A stretch of DNA of 8,791 bases, from contig JADFRV010000091.1 in assembly GCA_022561095.1 (NCBI GenBank), positions 1 through 8,791 on the forward strand, written 5' to 3'. The position numbers were made by a program, and so were the translations under genes. This document shows, piece after piece, positions 6,101-8,791 of the stretch. How positions within the stretch are numbered: the first letter of the stretch is position 1; each line of letters opens with the position of its first letter. The DNA comes from Chloroflexota bacterium. Its GTDB lineage: Bacteria; Chloroflexota; Dehalococcoidia; SM23-28-2; RBG-16-64-32. The notes under the pieces are model-generated. The model worked only from the letters and a program-made list of their open reading frames with translations. It did not search any database and had not been told where the DNA came from.

Positions 6101-7306
6101 CTAGACCCTAGCCCTGCGGCGTGACCAGCCGCGGCGCCCCCAGCTCCTTGATCCCTTCATCGTGCTGGCGGTTTGCGGCTGCACCGAAGCCGGTTTCCCG
6201 CTGGCGCTCACCCTCGGCAGCCGGCGGCCTAGACCACGCTCTATCGCCTGCCACTTCGACAGGTCAGTGGCACTCACCAGCGTGATGGCCCGTCCTGACC
6301 GCCCCATCCGGCCGGTGCGACCCGCCCGGTGCGTGAAAAGCTCATGCGTCTCCGGCAGATCGTAGTTGATCACCTGCCCGATGTTCAGGATATCCAGCCC
6401 CCGCGCGGCAACATTCGTCGCCACCAGGATCGGCACGAGACCGGAACGGAACCGCTCCAGCGCCCTGTCGCGCGCCTTCTGGTCAAGGTTGCCCTGGAGC
6501 ACCTCCACCTGGTAGCCCTGCGTCTGCAACCGCCGCCCCAGGTTGCGCACTCCTCTCTTGGTCCGGCCGAATACCAGCGTCGCGCCCTCCGTCGGCCCGT
6601 CCAGTAACCGCAGCAGCACCTGGAACTTGTCCTCCCCGTACGCCTCGACAACGAAGTGGTCGATTTCCGGATCCGAGCCGTCACCTTCCTCCGCGGCCAG
6701 CACTTCCGGGTCAGAGAGGTGCTTGGCCGCTATCTTCTCCACCCAAGGCGGTATCGTCGCCGAGAACAGCGCCGTCTGCCGGCTCCGTGGCGTCATCGCC
6801 AGTATGCGCTCCACATCTGGAGCAAACCCCTGGTCCAGCATCTCGTCCGCCTCATCCAATACCAGCATCCGCAACCGCTCAATCCGTAGCGTCCTCCGCC
6901 TTAGGTGGTCCAGCACCCTGCCCGGCGTGCCCACAACCACCTGCGCGCCGTCGGCCAGCGCTGTCTCTTGCGGCCCGAAGGGGCGGCCGCCGTAGATCAA
7001 CGCTACCTTGATCCTTGCCCCCTTGGCCAGAGCTGTGAGCACCTGGCTCACCTGCCGCGCCAGCTCGCGCGTCGGCGTCAGCACCAGCGCCTGAACCTGC
7101 CGTTGTTGCTCATCGCAACGCTCCATCAGAGGCAGGCCGAAGGCCAGGGTCTTGCCGGAGCCAGTCTGGGCCTGGCCTATAACATCACGCCCGGCCAGCA
7201 ACAGAGGGATCGAGCGCTCCTGAATAGCCGTTGGCGTATCGATCTTCATCCGGGACAACGCCTCACGGCTGGAAGCACGTAGTTGAAAGCTATGGAAAGA
7301 TGGCAA
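6101..7306 (-). CDS. DEAD-box ATP-dependent RNA helicase
   Basis: A two-RecA-domain RNA helicase of the DeaD/RhlE/CshA type that unwinds RNA duplexes in ribosome assembly or mRNA turnover. Numbering from the TTG start chosen here (401 residues): Q motif with upstream Phe (FHSFQL, then PTAIQ at about 24-28); motif I AQTGSGKT 46-53; Ia PTRELA; Ib TPGR; motif II DEAD 151-154; motif III SAT 182-184; motif IV LVFGRTK; motif V VATNVAARGLDI; motif VI HRAGRTGR 326-333. A short basic tail (SWGRRGWSRRRARV) ends the protein. The frame is open up to 7453, but the extra 49 residues are not helicase-like. TTG 7306 has AAAGGA (7321-7316) nine bases upstream and starts just before the Q-motif region; the first ATG inside (MKIDTP) would lose it. 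The RRM gene follows in the same transcript. Confidence 0.93.
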   Translation of the reverse strand: MPSFHSFQLRASSREALSRMKIDTPTAIQERSIPLLLAGRDVIGQAQTGSGKTLAFGLPLMERCDEQQRQVQALVLTPTRELARQVSQVLTALAKGARIKVALIYGGRPFGPQETALADGAQVVVGTPGRVLDHLRRRTLRIERLRMLVLDEADEMLDQGFAPDVERILAMTPRSRQTALFSATIPPWVEKIAAKHLSDPEVLAAEEGDGSDPEIDHFVVEAYGEDKFQVLLRLLDGPTEGATLVFGRTKRGVRNLGRRLQTQGYQVEVLQGNLDQKARDRALERFRSGLVPILVATNVAARGLDILNIGQVINYDLPETHELFTHRAGRTGRMGRSGRAITLVSATDLSKWQAIERGLGRRLPRVSASGKPASVQPQTASTMKGSRSWGRRGWSRRRARV

Positions 7307-7391
7307 AGATGGCGGTCCTTTCGCAGATCGGGGACAGGGGAAGCTGGAGGCTGGGAGTTGATTCGGCGGCATTCGTAGCAATCTTAGCTTT

Positions 7392-7420
7392 AGTGTACGC
7401 CCGTCTCGCGTCCGGCGCAA
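7392..7420 (-). promoter_or_regulatory. Weak candidate promoter for the helicase-RRM operon
   Basis: On the minus strand TTGCGC (7420-7415), a 17-bp spacer and TACACT (7397-7392) stand in the 165-bp gap between the GGQ gene and the helicase. Matches to consensus are three and four of six, so this is only a candidate. It would give a leader of about 80 nt. Confidence 0.25.
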
Positions 7421-7471
7421 ACCCAAACACGCAGCTTCCGAACGACGATCCAAGCGTCCCGCGCAGCGGGC

Positions 7472-7933
7472 TCAGCCTTGCCGACGCTGAGCCTGCGCAA
7501 CCACACGCCATACGTGCGGGTCCGAGCGCAGAAACCGCAGGACCTGGCTTGTGGTGAGCCCGATGGCTCGAGCCGCCTTCGCATAGCTGCCTTCCGCAGA
7601 CTCGAGAGCGTCAAGCACCGTCGCCGCGATGATAGGATAGCCCTGGTTGCGGCGGTTCACGGACAGGCTACCCTTCGCGCCTCGCTGCGCCAGGAACTCG
7701 GGCGGCAGAGGCGGCGCCTCCAGATCGAACGGTGCCCTCAGCTCCAACGCCATGCGCTCACGGAGCCGCCGCAGGGCGCGGCTGCGATTGCCCTCCGGCG
7801 AGCGCAACTCTTCCGCGTGCGACGTGAGACCGCTGGGCCGATGGTGCAGACGGATGGCGGTCTCCACTTTGTTCCGCCGCTGGCCGCCGGGGCCGCCGGC
7901 GGCCATGATGACGAGAGGACCCCGAGAGTTCAT
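7472..7933 (-). CDS. Release-factor-like GGQ protein, 5' end replaced by murG sequence (chimeric frame)
   Basis: From residue 15 onward this 153-residue frame is a class I peptide-chain release-factor-like protein: PGGQ at 15-18 followed by RRNKVETAIRLHHRPSGL, which is the GGQ hydrolysis loop and adjacent strand that cut peptidyl-tRNA in the ribosome. There is no stop-codon-recognition domain, so a ribosome-rescue or accessory hydrolase role fits, as for ArfB-like proteins; this is inference. The middle (49-70) is Arg-rich and probably helical. The C-terminus (about 114-145, AARAIGLTTSQVLRFLRSDP) looks like a helix-turn-helix, as I recall for this release-factor-like family. Residues 1-14 (MNSRGPLVIMAAGG) are instead the start of MurG, with their own Shine-Dalgarno (GGGGAGG) and ATGA overlap with ftsW. 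The true start of this gene is therefore not in the window. Its stop TGA is at 7474-7472. Confidence 0.8.
   Translation of the reverse strand: MNSRGPLVIMAAGGPGGQRRNKVETAIRLHHRPSGLTSHAEELRSPEGNRSRALRRLRERMALELRAPFDLEAPPLPPEFLAQRGAKGSLSVNRRNQGYPIIAATVLDALESAEGSYAKAARAIGLTTSQVLRFLRSDPHVWRVVAQAQRRQG
7883..7900. other. Probable chimeric junction (misassembly or recombination point)
   Basis: Minus-strand codons here read GCC-GGC-GGC-CCC-GGC-GGC. MurG has AAGGTGGH and release-factor-like proteins have SGPGGQ at this place, so both sides share GGC-GGC-nCC-GGC-GGC. Upstream protein sequence is alphaproteobacterial-looking FtsW/MurG; downstream is a GGQ protein. Of the last 37 ftsW codons 34 end in G or C; in about 120 codons counted after the junction roughly four in five do. 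Confidence 0.8.
7892..7933 (-). pseudogene. murG: murG 5' fragment (first 14 codons)
   Basis: MurG adds GlcNAc to lipid I to make lipid II on the inner face of the membrane, and its gene commonly follows ftsW in the division and cell-wall cluster. MNSRGPLVIMAAGG matches the MurG N-terminus, which normally continues TGGH and forms the first glycine-rich loop. ATG 7933 overlaps the ftsW stop as ATGA and has GGGGAGG five bases upstream. The frame leaves MurG after residue 14, so only this start is present. Confidence 0.72.
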
Positions 7934-8791
7934 TTCAACCTCCCCTGTCCCGGGCGTTCGCGGGTCAGCGCCAGGACCATGCCCATGCCCAACGCCAGGG
8001 CCACGGTCGACGACCCGCCGTAGGAGATGAACGGCAGGGTCATGCCCTTGGGCGGCATCAGGTGGATGGTGGAGGCCATGTTGATGATGGCCTGGACGGC
8101 GAACTGGACCAACAGTCCGGTCACCGCCAGCAGGACGAACAGGTCGCCCGACTTCAGCACCCGGGAGAACCCGCGCAGGACGACGAAAACGAACAGCGCC
8201 ACCATGATCAGGCACAGCACGAGGCCGAATTCCTCGCCGGCGACGGCGAAAATGAAATCGGCGTGGGCGTCGGGCAGGAACTCCTTGACCCGGCCCTCGC
8301 CGGGACCGCGGCCGGCCCAGCCGCCGTTGTAGAAAGCCTCGAGCGCGCGGCTGACCTGATAGCTCTCGCCGCCGGCGGGGTCGAGGAAGCGGTCGACCCG
8401 GGCCTGTACGTGGCCGAAGGTGAAATACGCCCCGACGCTGGCGATCAGGAACCCGAACCCGATTCCGGCGACCAGGACCAGCGGCAGGCCGGCGACGAAG
8501 AACTGCACTCCCCATACGGCGGCAACGACCATGGTCATGCCGACGTCCGGCTGCATCAGCAACAACGCCGCGATGGCCAAGAACAGCCCGGTGGCGATGC
8601 CGTAGCCGGGGAAGCGCCCATCCAGGCGCTGTTCGGCGAACATCCACGCGGCGACGACGGCGAAACCCGGTTTGACGAGTTCCGAAGGCTGCAGGGAATA
8701 AGGGCCGACCGGAAGCCAGCGGGTGGCGCCCTTGATTTCAGGCCCGATGAACAGCGTCAGCACCATCAGCGCCATGGCCGCGGCCAGGCAC
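7930..8791 (-). CDS. ftsW: Lipid II polymerase FtsW (SEDS family), C-terminal part; 5' end outside window
   Basis: FtsW is the septal SEDS peptidoglycan glycosyltransferase working with PBP3 (FtsI) in cell division. The frame stays open to the window edge; the Met at 8775 is internal, since family members carry about 100 more N-terminal residues. Numbered from that Met: KGATRWL and the conserved LQPSELVKP (16-36); QPDVG 75-79; the large periplasmic segment about 117-170 with VDRFLDPAGGESYQV; PDAHADFIFAVAGEEFG 168-184, whose Asp173 lies in the essential SEDS loop; PPKGMTLPFISYGGSS 241-256, the family signature. At least seven hydrophobic segments are visible. FtsW is favoured over RodA by the HADFIFAVAGEE sequence and by MurG following at an ATGA overlap. 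The wording resembles alphaproteobacterial FtsW, unlike the rest of the window, and G/C-ending codons are more frequent here. Confidence 0.95.
   Translation of the reverse strand, partial: CLAAAMALMVLTLFIGPEIKGATRWLPVGPYSLQPSELVKPGFAVVAAWMFAEQRLDGRFPGYGIATGLFLAIAALLLMQPDVGMTMVVAAVWGVQFFVAGLPLVLVAGIGFGFLIASVGAYFTFGHVQARVDRFLDPAGGESYQVSRALEAFYNGGWAGRGPGEGRVKEFLPDAHADFIFAVAGEEFGLVLCLIMVALFVFVVLRGFSRVLKSGDLFVLLAVTGLLVQFAVQAIINMASTIHLMPPKGMTLPFISYGGSSTVALALGMGMVLALTRERPGQGRLK

Noticed and set aside
6162..7282. Plus-strand frames opposite the helicase
   Set aside because: Antisense to an intact DEAD-box gene; compositionally biased and without motifs.
7455..7471. CCCGC-TGC-GCGGG hairpin after the GGQ gene as a terminator
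   Set aside because: Only five base pairs and no T-run follows; likely chance in GC-rich sequence.
7472..8647. Single 391-codon minus-strand frame
   Set aside because: Its first part is a shadow of ftsW in another frame (Arg/Pro/Gly-rich, no domain). Only the part from ATG 7933 corresponds to protein-coding sequence.

Overview
The window looks like two different genomes joined near position 7890. Positions 1 to about 7885 read as one GC-rich bacterial chromosome segment. My best guess is Chloroflexota or a nearby deep-branching phylum, judging from the general look of Mfd, the small winged-helix protein and the GGQ protein; this is recall of family resemblance, not a search. Positions about 7895 to 8791 look alphaproteobacterial: the 3' part of ftsW followed, with an ATGA overlap, by the first 14 codons of murG. 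The murG reading frame then runs into the GGQ motif of an unrelated release-factor-like gene. This is most simply a misassembly at a GGCGGC-rich stretch.

Plus strand, 1-3741: the C-terminal two thirds of mfd (transcription-repair coupling factor, cut by the window edge); an unrecognised multi-pass membrane protein with a near-consensus promoter so close to its GTG start that the mRNA should be leaderless; tRNA-Pro(GGG) with encoded CCA; and a 93-residue winged-helix DNA-binding protein.

Minus strand, 5641-3824: a transcription unit made of a promoter, a leader of about 230 nt, and a KamA-family (lysine 2,3-aminomutase-like) radical SAM/PLP enzyme. The leader carries the conserved core of the ydaO/yuaA cyclic di-AMP riboswitch, followed by a terminator-like hairpin and a strong ribosome-binding site. 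Beta-amino acids made by this enzyme family are osmolyte precursors and c-di-AMP is an osmotic-stress messenger, so this is the most interesting regulatory arrangement here. The enzyme's substrate is not certain.

Minus strand, 7306-5802: a DEAD-box RNA helicase (probable TTG start) followed 14 nt later by a small RRM RNA-binding protein (TTG start). The helicase stop codon abuts the Shine-Dalgarno of the RRM gene, so the two are probably co-translated as an RNA-remodelling pair. Upstream lie the GGQ release-factor-like gene, whose own 5' end is missing, and the foreign ftsW/murG piece.

No insertion sequence, CRISPR array or phage gene was seen. The gene-free stretch between the KamA-like and RRM genes (5378-5801) is explained by the riboswitch leader and promoter up to about 5641; I see nothing definite in 5642-5801.
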